Shown piece after piece: positions 27,450 through 35,592 of a stretch of DNA of 64,000 nt. Source of the stretch: Paracoccaceae bacterium (lineage in GTDB: Bacteria; Pseudomonadota; Alphaproteobacteria; Rhodobacterales; Rhodobacteraceae); assembly GCA_017510335.1 (NCBI GenBank), contig JAFWNM010000015.1, positions 1 to 64,000 of the forward strand. Direction: 5' to 3'. Every line of letters starts with the position of its first letter. Positions within the stretch are counted from its first letter, which is position 1. The notes under the pieces were generated by a model. That model had not been told where the DNA came from. It ran no database searches and worked only from the letters and a program-made list of their open reading frames with translations. A program made the position numbers and the translations under genes.

Positions 27450-27980
27450 ATGTTCGGCAGACGCGGATTCATGATTGCAACAGCAGCGGCAGCAGCCATT
27501 TCAGGACGGGCGCTTGGCGCGCAAGAACAGCGCTTTCCGCTGACAATGACGCCCGATGAATGGCGCGCGCGCCTGACACCGGCGCAATATGCTGTGCTGC
27601 GCGACCACGCCACCGAAGAAGCGTTCAGCAACAGGTTGCTGGGCGAACGGTCCCCCTTGCTGGGCGAAAGCCGCGCTGGCACCTATAATTGCGCAGGCTG
27701 CGGGCAGGCGCTGTATAGGTCGGAAACGAAATATGACAGCCGCACAGGCTGGCCCAGTTTTTGGGATGTGATGGACGGGGCGACTGGCACACAGGACGAT
27801 CGCACGCTGTTTTTCATGGTCCGCACCGAGGAACATTGCAGCAATTGCGGCGGGCATCTGGGCCATATTTTTGACGATGGACCAGCGCCCACAGGGCGGC
27901 GGCACTGCATCAACGGGCTGGCCATGACATTTACCCCCGATGAAACAGGTGTTGTTGAAGGACTTCCCGTAAGTGCTTAA
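27450..27980 (+). CDS. msrB: Tat-type exported peptide-methionine (R)-S-oxide reductase
   Basis: MsrB reduces methionine-R-sulfoxide in damaged proteins. The first 24 residues are a twin-arginine-like signal ('GRRGFMIATAAAAAISG', Arg4-Arg5), so the enzyme probably acts in the periplasm. The body has the four zinc Cys (81, 84, 130, 133), 'GWPSFWDV' and the catalytic Cys153 in 'RRHCINGLAM'. A perfect AGGAGG precedes the ATG. Its last bases overlap the start of the TerB-like gene by 8 nucleotides, so the two are translationally coupled. Confidence 0.93.
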   Translation: MFGRRGFMIATAAAAAISGRALGAQEQRFPLTMTPDEWRARLTPAQYAVLRDHATEEAFSNRLLGERSPLLGESRAGTYNCAGCGQALYRSETKYDSRTGWPSFWDVMDGATGTQDDRTLFFMVRTEEHCSNCGGHLGHIFDDGPAPTGRRHCINGLAMTFTPDETGVVEGLPVSA

Positions 27981-28461
27981 TATCGTTAAAAATCTTATGC
28001 AGTCACTGACGGCTGGCGCAGACAAGCCCAAGCCCCGCATGCCTGATGGCAAACATGCCCTTGCCGCGCTTCTGGTGCGTGCCGCGCGCGCAAGCGATGT
28101 GTATGACGACCGCCAGATCGCGCAGATCGACGCGATTCTGGCGCGCCGTTTCGCCCTGTCCGTGCAGGACGCAGATCAACTGCGCCTGCGCGCGGCAGAG
28201 CTTGAACAAAGCGCAGGCGACACAGTGCACCTGACCCGCCCCATCAAGGATCTTGTCGCGCTGGAAGATCGCCCTGCCCTGCTGGAAGATCTGTGGCGCG
28301 TCATTCTGGCCGACGGGGGCCGCCATGACAACGAAGACGGGTTGATGCGCCTTGTGTCAAACCTGCTGGGCCTTGCTGACAGGCAATCAGCCTTCGCCCG
28401 CCAATATGTCATGACGCGCGAAAACGCCTTGCCGCAAGATCACAGCCCCTTGGCGCGGTAA
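27973..28461 (+). CDS. TerB-like (tellurite resistance protein B family) protein, 162 aa
   Basis: The all-helical body with 'ALAALLVRAARASDVYDDRQ' and 'LWRVILADGGRHDNEDGLMR' fits the TerB/DjlA-N fold, where paired acidic residues bind metal. Despite the family name, tellurite resistance is not implied. The start is a GTG at 27973 that overlaps the msrB stop by 8 bases; an ATG at 27997 is an alternative. The 3' end overlaps the convergent glutamate dehydrogenase gene by 22 bases. Confidence 0.75.
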   Translation: MLNIVKNLMQSLTAGADKPKPRMPDGKHALAALLVRAARASDVYDDRQIAQIDAILARRFALSVQDADQLRLRAAELEQSAGDTVHLTRPIKDLVALEDRPALLEDLWRVILADGGRHDNEDGLMRLVSNLLGLADRQSAFARQYVMTRENALPQDHSPLAR

Positions 28462-29876
28462 CTTGCCGCAACCCGTTCGATGGCCACAATAAAGGCGGCG
28501 GTGCGCAAATCCTTCACGTCGGGGCGTTCATGCCAGACCTTGGAAATGGACTGGTATGCAGTGCGCATTGTGTCATCCAGCCCCGACCGGACCAGTTGCA
28601 ATTCATCCGCACCTTGCAGGTAGCGGCGCTTGAAATCGGGGGCCAGTTCCCACCCCAGTTGCCGGTCCGCAGACAGGCGTTCCAGTTCCTGCACCAGCAA
28701 AAGCGCATGCGCTTCTTCATTGCGCCGTTGCATCCGGCCAAAGCGGATATGGCTCAGGTTCTTGACCCATTCGAAATAGGACACTGTCACCCCGCCCGCA
28801 TTGGCATAAAGATCGGGGATGATGACAATTTCCTTTTCGCGCAGAATCTCGTCCGCGCCGGCAGTGATCGGGCCATTGGCCGCTTCGATGATCAGCGGCG
28901 CGCGAATGCGCGCGGCGTTATTGATGTTGATCACCCCTTCCAGCGCAGCCGGGATCAGGATGTCGCAATCCGCTTCCAGCACGCTTGCGCCATCGGCAAC
29001 GAACTCCGCGCCCTCGAACCCTTTGACGCCGCCATTGATGGCAATCCAGTCGCGCACCGCATCAGGGTCCAGCCCCGACGGGTTCACAATGGCGCCGTCA
29101 CGTTCAATAATGCCCACGATCAGCGCGTCATCTTCGTCGCGCAGGAATTTTGCCGCGTGATAGCCCACATTGCCCAAGCCCTGCACAATGATACGCTTGC
29201 CCGCCAAGCCCGCGCTTAGGCCCGTGACCTTCACATCATCGGGGTGGCGGAAGAATTCGCGCAGCGCATATTGCACGCCGCGGCCCGTCGCCTCTACCCG
29301 GCCCTTGATTCCGCCCGCATTCAGCGGCTTGCCGGTCACGCAGGCGCGCGCGTTGATGTCAGTTGTGTTCATGCGGGTGTATTGGTCGGCAATCCACGCC
29401 ATTTCACGTTCGCCCGTGCCCATATCTGGCGCGGGCACGTTCTGGGCGGGGTGGATCAGGTCGCGCTTGGCCAGTTCATAGGCAAAGCGACGGGTGATCT
29501 GTTCCAACTCATGTTCTTCGTATTTGCGCGGGTCAATGCACAGCCCGCCTTTTGCCCCGCCAAAGGGGGTTTCGACCAGCGCACATTTATAGGTCATCAG
29601 CGCGGCCAAGGCTTCAACCTCGTTCTGGTGCACTTCGGGCGCGTAGCGGATACCGCCCTTGACGGGTTCCATATGTTCGGAATGCACGGCGCGGTAGCCT
29701 ACGAAAGTTTCAATCTTGCCGCGCAACCGCACCCCGAAGCGCACCGTGTAGGTGGAATTGCAAATCTGGATTTTCTCGGCCAGTCCGGGGGGCAGGTCCA
29801 GATGCGCCACCGCACGGCGGAACATCAAATCCACATTTTCACGAAAGCCCGGTTCCTTGACATCCAGCATGGTCAT
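28440..29876 (-). CDS. gdhA: Glutamate dehydrogenase (Glu/Leu/Phe/Val dehydrogenase family)
   Basis: The enzyme interconverts glutamate and 2-oxoglutarate plus ammonia. Residues 70-115 contain 'KGGIRYAPEVHQNEVEALA' and 'ETPFGGAKGGLC' with catalytic Lys109. The Rossmann domain has 'IIVQGLGNVGYHAAKFL', and the C-terminus 'DLYANAGGVTVSYFEW'. At 478 aa it resembles the about 470-residue alphaproteobacterial enzymes rather than the giant NAD-GDH. AAGGAG lies 4 bases before the ATG at 29876; another ATG at 29870 is possible. Cofactor (NAD or NADP) cannot be told from what I see. Confidence 0.92.
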   Translation of the reverse strand: MTMLDVKEPGFRENVDLMFRRAVAHLDLPPGLAEKIQICNSTYTVRFGVRLRGKIETFVGYRAVHSEHMEPVKGGIRYAPEVHQNEVEALAALMTYKCALVETPFGGAKGGLCIDPRKYEEHELEQITRRFAYELAKRDLIHPAQNVPAPDMGTGEREMAWIADQYTRMNTTDINARACVTGKPLNAGGIKGRVEATGRGVQYALREFFRHPDDVKVTGLSAGLAGKRIIVQGLGNVGYHAAKFLRDEDDALIVGIIERDGAIVNPSGLDPDAVRDWIAINGGVKGFEGAEFVADGASVLEADCDILIPAALEGVININNAARIRAPLIIEAANGPITAGADEILREKEIVIIPDLYANAGGVTVSYFEWVKNLSHIRFGRMQRRNEEAHALLLVQELERLSADRQLGWELAPDFKRRYLQGADELQLVRSGLDDTMRTAYQSISKVWHERPDVKDLRTAAFIVAIERVAASYRAKGL

Positions 29877-30006
29877 GCTCTCCTTGCATCTGCGCAGATC
29901 GCGCTGCGCCGGTTTTCCAGAACGATAACAGGTTAAAATGATTAAGAAACACGAAACGCCCCAAACATGCGGAAAAAACAGGCAATTTTGAATCACGATA
30001 CCGCGT

Positions 30007-30594
30007 TCAGGCGCCCACTGATTTGCGCACCATATCCCAATAAATGTCTTCCACCCGCGCAAGGCTTAGCCTGCCCCCTTCACGATACCAGGTATTCACC
30101 CCTGTCAACATTGCGATCACCGCATATGTGGCCAGTTTGATGTCGGGCAACGCAAACACGCCTGCCGCATGCCCGCGGTGCAGCACATCTTGCAAGCGCG
30201 CTTCATAGCTGCGGCGCATGGCTTCGATCCGCGCGAAATTGTCCCCTTCCAGATTGCGCAATTCCATATAGGCGATGAACACCGCGTCACTACGGGCAGA
30301 ATGAAACCGGATATGGAACCGCGTGAACTGTTCCAGCGCGGCCAGGGGGGCGGGGCAGTCGGGCAATGCCGCATGACTTTGTAGCAAATCCGCCAGATGG
30401 TCATGCATCATGTCATACAGCAGGCTTTGCTTGTCGGGCGTATACATATACAGCGCGCCCGCTTGCACCCCCACTTCGGCGGCGATCTGGCGCATTGAGA
30501 CTGCCGCATAGCCGTGGCGGGCAAACAGACGTTGCGCAGCCGCGCGAATGCGCGGGCCGGTCACTTCAGCCGAGGAATTCTTCTTGCGGGCCAT
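30007..30594 (-). CDS. TetR-family transcriptional regulator, 195 aa
   Basis: Residues 12-58 are the TetR HTH: 'RIRAAAQRLFARHGYAAVSM', then 'RQIAAEVGVQAGALYMYTPD'. The C-terminal part ('YMELRNLEGDNFARIEAMRR') resembles the ligand domain common in regulators of fatty-acid or aromatic acyl-CoA metabolism, but no such gene is adjacent. The start is put at 30594 by family alignment, although no ribosome site is visible. Possible targets are the divergent small lipoprotein gene or itself. Confidence 0.85.
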   Translation of the reverse strand: MARKKNSSAEVTGPRIRAAAQRLFARHGYAAVSMRQIAAEVGVQAGALYMYTPDKQSLLYDMMHDHLADLLQSHAALPDCPAPLAALEQFTRFHIRFHSARSDAVFIAYMELRNLEGDNFARIEAMRRSYEARLQDVLHRGHAAGVFALPDIKLATYAVIAMLTGVNTWYREGGRLSLARVEDIYWDMVRKSVGA

Positions 30595-30727
30595 GGGGTG
30601 GTTTTGGCCCCAAACCCGGCCAAAGTGCAAGCGCAACTGTCGCAGCCCGTGTGAAACCGTAACATCGGGGCCTTGCACCGGACCGGGAACTGGCGCATTC
30701 TGCAAGGGGGTAGATTATGGGCATTCT

Positions 30728-31042
30728 ATGGCAACTTTTCGGTTTGAACACAGGGTCGGGCGCAGTTTCGCGCTGGTTCTGATGCTGGGTGTGGCAGGGT
30801 GTGCCACAGGGCCGGATATGCCAGCGCGCACCCCGCAAGCCGCCGGGCCAGCCCCCACGCTGTTGCCCATAACCGACGTGTTGCGCCAGACCGAAGACGG
30901 GCCAAATGCCGCGCTTCTGACCGCCACAGCCCCCGACAGCCGCGCAGACGCCTTGCGCGCCCGCGCCGCACGGCTGCGCGGACCCGTGATTGCTGGACCA
31001 GATGGCGAAAGCATGCGCGCGGCAGGTGCCGCGCTGCGCTAG
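30728..31042 (+). CDS. Small lipoprotein of unknown function, 104 aa
   Basis: A basic start and hydrophobic stretch lead to the lipobox 'LGVAGC' (Cys25), so the protein is predicted to be lipid-anchored. The rest is Ala/Pro-rich with 'PITDVLRQTEDGPNAALLTA' and a repetitive 'RADALRARAARLRGPV' helix. I do not recognise a family. It is divergent from the TetR gene. Its TAG stop codon is the first base block of repeat copy B. Confidence 0.7.
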   Translation: MATFRFEHRVGRSFALVLMLGVAGCATGPDMPARTPQAAGPAPTLLPITDVLRQTEDGPNAALLTATAPDSRADALRARAARLRGPVIAGPDGESMRAAGAALR

Positions 31043-31147
31043 CGCATGCTGTTGAGAACTGGAACCCGGTTTTGCGCTTCTCGAACATTCAAAATCAATA
31101 AGTCAGAGCATGCCGCGTGATTACGAATGAACGCGACACGCCTTAAG
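31039..31147 (+). repeat. Dispersed CTAG-bounded repeat, copy B (109 bp)
   Basis: It starts at CTAG (31039-31042), which holds the stop codon of the small lipoprotein, and ends at CTTAAG. TTCAAAATCAATAAGTCAG is identical to the reverse complement of copy A, and the flanks match throughout with scattered changes. Orientation relative to the neighbouring gene is the same as in copy A. Confidence 0.8.
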
Positions 31148-31218
31148 ATGTGCTGCCACCGCCCGAAAGACGTCCCGCGCAGGATGGCCGGTGTCTTATG
31201 CGGCGCGGGCGCGCGCCC

Positions 31219-32007
31219 TCAGCCCGCATGTGTCAGGTTCGTGTCGACAACCTGACGCTGTTCGGGCGTCAGGGCATCAATATGCACAACAGCCGTATGA
31301 ATGGCGAAAACCACCGCGCGGCTTGCGGGCAGGCGCGACAGGACCTGACGTTCGGACCGGATATAAACACCGTCGCCACGCTTGTCCTTGGGCGCGAATT
31401 CGCGGCGCGGCTGGTATAATGCGGGGTTTTCATAGCGCAACAGATTGGCCCGCCACAGGGGCTGTTCGGGGCGTATCATGTCGAACATCCGCTGCACCCG
31501 TGCGCCCATCTGCGCATCATAGCTGTTCACCGGCGCATGAATGCGCAGCAAGGCACGCCCCAGTTTGTCGGCCAGTGTCCAACTGGATGGAAAGCACAGC
31601 ACCGCCCCGGTCAGGACATGTTCATCGCCATCACGCGGTTTTTGCAAGATGCAGAAATCGGCCTGCAGCAAATGCCCCAACGACCACAGCGGGCGCGCAG
31701 GGTCGGGCACAAACCGCACCCCGTCCGGGCGCAGGATAGCCCCGCCCTGATGGCCAAATCCATGCTGCGGCACTTGCGTTAGAACAAGGTCCAGAAGTTC
31801 GCGCGCAGCGTCCCTTGCGCAGGGCATGCAGGCCAGCACATCATCTTCCTGCGTGGCAAGAATGCGCGCGCGTTCGGCCATCTGCGCGCCATAAGCATCA
31901 TCGACAAACAGCCAGTCCTTGGGCGCAAGCGGCATGACACCGGGCAATCTGCGCGCGGCAGGGTGCGTCCATGGGGCATAGGGCAGTCGTGTTTGCAAAA
32001 TCGCCAT
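31219..32007 (-). CDS. DUF3445 / haem-dependent oxidative N-demethylase-like protein, 262 aa
   Basis: The stretches 'LTGAVLCFPSSWTLADKLGR', 'IHAPVNSY' and 'LWRANLLRYENPALYQPR' are characteristic of DUF3445, the family of the alpha subunit of haem-dependent oxidative N-demethylases, which remove methyl groups from amines such as dimethylamine. Other subunits (ferredoxin-reductase-like, flavin) are not adjacent here, so a stand-alone or different role is possible. AAGG lies 7 bases before the ATG. It is transcribed away from the polyamine transporter operon. Confidence 0.75.
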   Translation of the reverse strand: MAILQTRLPYAPWTHPAARRLPGVMPLAPKDWLFVDDAYGAQMAERARILATQEDDVLACMPCARDAARELLDLVLTQVPQHGFGHQGGAILRPDGVRFVPDPARPLWSLGHLLQADFCILQKPRDGDEHVLTGAVLCFPSSWTLADKLGRALLRIHAPVNSYDAQMGARVQRMFDMIRPEQPLWRANLLRYENPALYQPRREFAPKDKRGDGVYIRSERQVLSRLPASRAVVFAIHTAVVHIDALTPEQRQVVDTNLTHAG

Positions 32008-32090
32008 GCGGGGCCTTCTGGCGGAAACGGGGCCGCGGGATGCACCCCGCGCATGCAGTAGAATTCAGAACCTGCAAATTTTCAAACACA

Positions 32091-32114
32091 AAAGGGGGCG
32101 CAACCGCCCCCTTT
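32091..32114 (-). terminator. Intrinsic terminator of the polyamine-type ABC operon
   Basis: A perfect 10-bp stem (AAAGGGGGCG / CGCCCCCTTT) with a 4-base loop. On the minus strand it is followed by TTTTGTG and lies 28 bases after the last permease gene. Confidence 0.85.
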
Positions 32115-32142
32115 GAACATCAATTTCCGCAATCGTCCGGTT

Positions 32143-32994
32143 CTATTGCGGGGACAACCCGCGCATCCGTTCGCCCCGGCGGCGCAGCAGTTCCACCACG
32201 GTCAGCAGCGCGATCGACACCATGACCAGAATGGTCGCCACGGCCAGAATGGTGGGGCTGATATCCTCTCGGATGCCCGACCACATTTCGCGCGGGATGG
32301 TGCGTTGTTCCACGCCGGCAACAAACAAAACGACCACGATTTCATCAAAGGATGTGATGAAGGCAAATAACGCGCCCGAAATTACCCCCGGCAGAATCAG
32401 CGGCATGGTGATTTTGAAGAAGGTGCGCGTGGGCGACGCCCCCAGATTGGCCGCAGCCCGCGTCAGGGAATGGTCAAACCCCACCAATGTGGCTGTCACC
32501 GTGATGACCACAAAAGGCGTGCCAAGGGCCGCATGCGCCAGCACAACCCCCAGATAGGTTTGCGCAATATTGATGCTGGAAAAGAAGAAGAACATCCCTG
32601 CTGCCGAAATGATCAGCGGCACAATCATGGGGGAAATCAGAATACCCATGATCAGCCCCTTCGCGGGCATTTCGGACCGCGACAACCCCAGCGCGGCCAG
32701 CGTGCCCAGAAAGGTGGACACCAAAGTGGCCGCAATCCCGATCCCGAAGGAATTTCGAATGGACCGCATCCAACTGTCAGATGCCAGAAAATCCTGATAC
32801 CACCGCAGCGAATACCCGTCTGGGTTCAGCGTCAGCATTTCGCGCGTGAAAGTGAAATAGGGCTGCGCGTTGAAACTAAGCGGGATCATGATCAGGATCG
32901 GCGCCAGCAGGAAAAAGAAGATCGCAAAGCAGATCACCCGGAACGCGTAATGCCACAGCTTGTCCTTGGTGGTGTAATATGCGGGAAGTGCCAT
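32143..32994 (-). CDS. potC: PotC-type polyamine ABC transporter permease, 283 aa
   Basis: Six membrane segments with the BPD_transp_1 permease loop 'AANLGASPTRTFFKITMPLI' (EAA motif that docks on the ATPase). The short N-terminus and the 'SLRWYQDFL' signature before the first periplasmic segment are typical of PotC. It imports spermidine/putrescine-like cations together with the other three gene products; exact substrate is inferred from family only. It starts 12 bases after the PotB-type gene and has AAGGGGG upstream. Confidence 0.88.
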   Translation of the reverse strand: MALPAYYTTKDKLWHYAFRVICFAIFFFLLAPILIMIPLSFNAQPYFTFTREMLTLNPDGYSLRWYQDFLASDSWMRSIRNSFGIGIAATLVSTFLGTLAALGLSRSEMPAKGLIMGILISPMIVPLIISAAGMFFFFSSINIAQTYLGVVLAHAALGTPFVVITVTATLVGFDHSLTRAAANLGASPTRTFFKITMPLILPGVISGALFAFITSFDEIVVVLFVAGVEQRTIPREMWSGIREDISPTILAVATILVMVSIALLTVVELLRRRGERMRGLSPQ

Positions 32995-33006
32995 GTCGTT
33001 GCCCCC

Positions 33007-34296
33007 TTACCCAAGTTTCAGACTGTCAGCGCCGACAAGCCGGTTATACAACCAATACAGCACCAGCACACCAACCAGCAGCATGGTCCCCAGCGCCGCC
33101 GCCAGACCCCAGTTCAGGGATTGCTGGATATGGCGCGCGATTTCATTCGAGATCATCCGCCCCGACTGCCCCCCCACAAGCGCGGGCGTGATGTAGTAAC
33201 CGATGGAAATGATGAACACCAACACCCCCCCTGCCCCGATCCCCGGCAAGGTTTGCGGGAAATACACGCGGCGGAATGCTGTCCATGGCGTGGCCCCCAG
33301 ACTTTTGGCGGCGCGGGTGTAACTGACGGGAATGGTGCGCATCACGGAATACAACGGCAACACCATGAAGGGCAGCAGAATATGCGTCATGGCAATGATT
33401 GTGCCAGTCTGGTTATAGATCATGCTTATTCGGTTTTCATCGGATATCAGCCCGATATTCACCAGAAGTTCATTAATGACGCCTTGTTGTTGCAACAACA
33501 CAATCCACGCAGATGTCCGCACCAGAAGCGATGTCCAGAACGGCAGCAACACCGCGATCATCAGCAGGTTCGCGTATCGCATTGGCAGGTTGGCCAGAAA
33601 ATACGCAATCGGAAACCCAAGCGCGAATGTCATGAAGGTAATGGCAAGACTTAACGCTAGCGTGCGCCCGAATAGGGATACATAGATGCGGCGGTTTTCG
33701 TCACGCTGCACAATATTGCCGGCCTCGTCATATTCGCGGTCCAGCGCTGCGACATAATATGACGCCGTAAGGGGGCGGCCTTCGCGCTGGATGATGCGCC
33801 ACAATTCCGGCTGACCCCACAGGCGATGTGCATCAATGAAGGCTTCGGAATAGGGTTCTTCGAAATCTTCCACTGCGCGGGCTGTGCGCGAAATGGCACT
33901 GCGCGCGGCGCTAAGTTCATAATTCAGCCGGATGCCCAGCGGACCAATGGCTTGTTCCCGGCGCGGGCGCTCCAGATCTTCCAGCATGTCGGCATGCAGC
34001 GCGGCAAAAACGGGTTCATCCGGTATGCCCTGCCTGTTCCAGCCGTCCAGTGCCTGCAGGGTGCGCGGCAATGCGTTGACAATCTGGGGGTTGTCCACTG
34101 ACCGCCACATCATCTGTGCAATGGGGAATGCAAAGAAAATCAGGATGAAGGCAAGAAGCGGCGCCACCAATGCCAGCGCGGTCAGTTTGCGGCGGCGGTT
34201 CGCGCGTTCCAGCGCCCTGCGAAGGGGGGTGCCGTCAGCGGTCACCAGTTTTTCGCGGCGGGCGGGCGAAGGTTTTATCGCATCGGCCTGAGACAT
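33007..34296 (-). CDS. potB: PotB-type polyamine ABC transporter permease with long periplasmic insert, 429 aa
   Basis: After one membrane helix (about 38-60) a non-membrane region of about 145 residues (65-208) with charged helices ('EDLERPRREQAIGP', 'SRTARAVEDFEEPYSEAF') comes before the remaining five membrane segments. The EAA loop reads 'AAKSLGATPWTAFRRVYFPQ'. Ordinary PotB proteins are about 280-300 aa, so this has about 130 extra residues outside the membrane. AAGGGA precedes the ATG. A stem-loop separates it from the binding-protein gene. Confidence 0.87.
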   Translation of the reverse strand: MSQADAIKPSPARREKLVTADGTPLRRALERANRRRKLTALALVAPLLAFILIFFAFPIAQMMWRSVDNPQIVNALPRTLQALDGWNRQGIPDEPVFAALHADMLEDLERPRREQAIGPLGIRLNYELSAARSAISRTARAVEDFEEPYSEAFIDAHRLWGQPELWRIIQREGRPLTASYYVAALDREYDEAGNIVQRDENRRIYVSLFGRTLALSLAITFMTFALGFPIAYFLANLPMRYANLLMIAVLLPFWTSLLVRTSAWIVLLQQQGVINELLVNIGLISDENRISMIYNQTGTIIAMTHILLPFMVLPLYSVMRTIPVSYTRAAKSLGATPWTAFRRVYFPQTLPGIGAGGVLVFIISIGYYITPALVGGQSGRMISNEIARHIQQSLNWGLAAALGTMLLVGVLVLYWLYNRLVGADSLKLG

Positions 34297-34347
34297 AGGT
34301 ATTTCCCTTGCAGCAAAGGCAGGACAGTCCGGTCAGTCACTTGTGGA

Positions 34348-34373
34348 TCGGGCGCGCGACATCGCGCGCCCGA
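34348..34373 (-). promoter_or_regulatory. Intra-operon stem-loop between the binding-protein and permease genes
   Basis: A perfect 12-bp inverted repeat (TCGGGCGCGCGA / TCGCGCGCCCGA) with a 2-base centre. It lies 18 bases after the binding-protein stop and before potB. Such elements commonly stabilise the upstream message or cut read-through, giving more binding protein than permease. Confidence 0.6.
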
Positions 34374-34391
34374 CTTTGTCAGGCTACAAGT

Positions 34392-35495
34392 TTATTGCAG
34401 CATCCAGTTTGCAAAACGCTCGCGCATTTCATCGCCGTAATCGACCCAGAAATCGTTATCCAGAACGATCGGCGCGAAGTAGTTGTCAGGGTTGGTGGGC
34501 ATATGCGGGCCCATTTCGATACCCAGATCGGCATGTGTGCTGACCAGCGGTGCCGATGACGCGCGTGCAGGACCATAGGGAATGTATTTCGCCTGATCGG
34601 CCAGGCGCTGCGTGTCGGTCGCCCAATACAGGTATTCCATCACCACGTCGGCATTCGGACCATCTGCAGGCACGACCCAGCCATCCCATTCGACAACCTG
34701 ACCATCCCAGATGATGTCCGCGTCCATGCCTTCCACTTCAATGGCTTCGAACATCCGGCCGTTATAGCCGGTGGCAAAGGCAACTTCGCCGTCAGCCAGC
34801 AATTGCGGGGCCTGCGCGCCTTCGGTCCAGAAGATGATGTGCTCCTTGATGGTGTCGAGCTTTGCAAAAGCGCGGTCCACACCTTCAGGTGTTCTCAGGA
34901 CATCATAGATATCTTCCGGGTCCACGCCGTCGGCATACAGCGCCCATTCCATGTTCGTGCCCGGACGGTCCTGCAGCGCGCGACGGCCGGGGAAGTTTTC
35001 GACATCGAACAGGTCGGCAATGCTGGTGGGCTGCGCGTCATCTTCAAACGCGCCCGGACGATAGGTCAGCACAGTTGAATACACGATCTGCGGAATGAAG
35101 CATTCCCCCAGCGACCCGGGCAGGAAATCTTCGCTGGCGGGGGTGCCATCAGGGGCGGCAGCCAGCATTTCGTCATGATCGATCTGCATGATGATGCCTT
35201 CGTCACATGCAAGCTGTGCATCCGATGGCAGCATATCGACCAGATCCCAGGTCACATTGCCCGCCTGCGATTGGGCACGCAGCCCGGCCAGCGCATTCGC
35301 GGACCCGTCATCGTTGTTGATGGTGACATGGGGGTTCATTTCCATGAAAGGGTCATGATAGGCGCGCTGCTGGCTGGCAGTATAGGCCCCGCCCCATGAT
35401 ACGATGGTCAGCGAAACCGGGTCTTGTGCGGCTGCGCTCAGCGCCAGAACACTGGCTGCGGCACTTAGACCGAACAGTTTTTTCGTCGATGACAT
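34392..35495 (-). CDS. potD: Polyamine-type ABC transporter periplasmic substrate-binding protein, 367 aa
   Basis: A signal peptide (about 1-23, 'LSAAASVLALSAAAQ') precedes a PotD/PotF-like binding protein with 'IVSWGGAYTASQQRAYHDPF', 'TWDLVDMLPSD' and a C-terminal 'EYLYWATDTQRLADQAKYIP'. The fold delivers ligand to PotBC in the periplasm. Acidic and Trp/Tyr residues in the cleft suggest a cationic ligand, but substrate could also be another amine. A perfect AAGGAGG lies 6 bases before the ATG, the strongest ribosome site of this operon. Confidence 0.88.
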   Translation of the reverse strand: MSSTKKLFGLSAAASVLALSAAAQDPVSLTIVSWGGAYTASQQRAYHDPFMEMNPHVTINNDDGSANALAGLRAQSQAGNVTWDLVDMLPSDAQLACDEGIIMQIDHDEMLAAAPDGTPASEDFLPGSLGECFIPQIVYSTVLTYRPGAFEDDAQPTSIADLFDVENFPGRRALQDRPGTNMEWALYADGVDPEDIYDVLRTPEGVDRAFAKLDTIKEHIIFWTEGAQAPQLLADGEVAFATGYNGRMFEAIEVEGMDADIIWDGQVVEWDGWVVPADGPNADVVMEYLYWATDTQRLADQAKYIPYGPARASSAPLVSTHADLGIEMGPHMPTNPDNYFAPIVLDNDFWVDYGDEMRERFANWMLQ

Positions 35496-35592
35496 AGATA
35501 ACCTCCTTGGTTGGTTTACAGCGCCAGACGTTGTCTGGCGTTTTCAAGCTGTCCCGTCCCCGGTCCATGCAAGTGTTGGTCGCGCGCCGCCC

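Noticed and set aside
27973-28461. Tellurite resistance determinant
   Set aside because: Only the TerB fold is present; no terC, terD or terZ genes are nearby, so resistance cannot be claimed.
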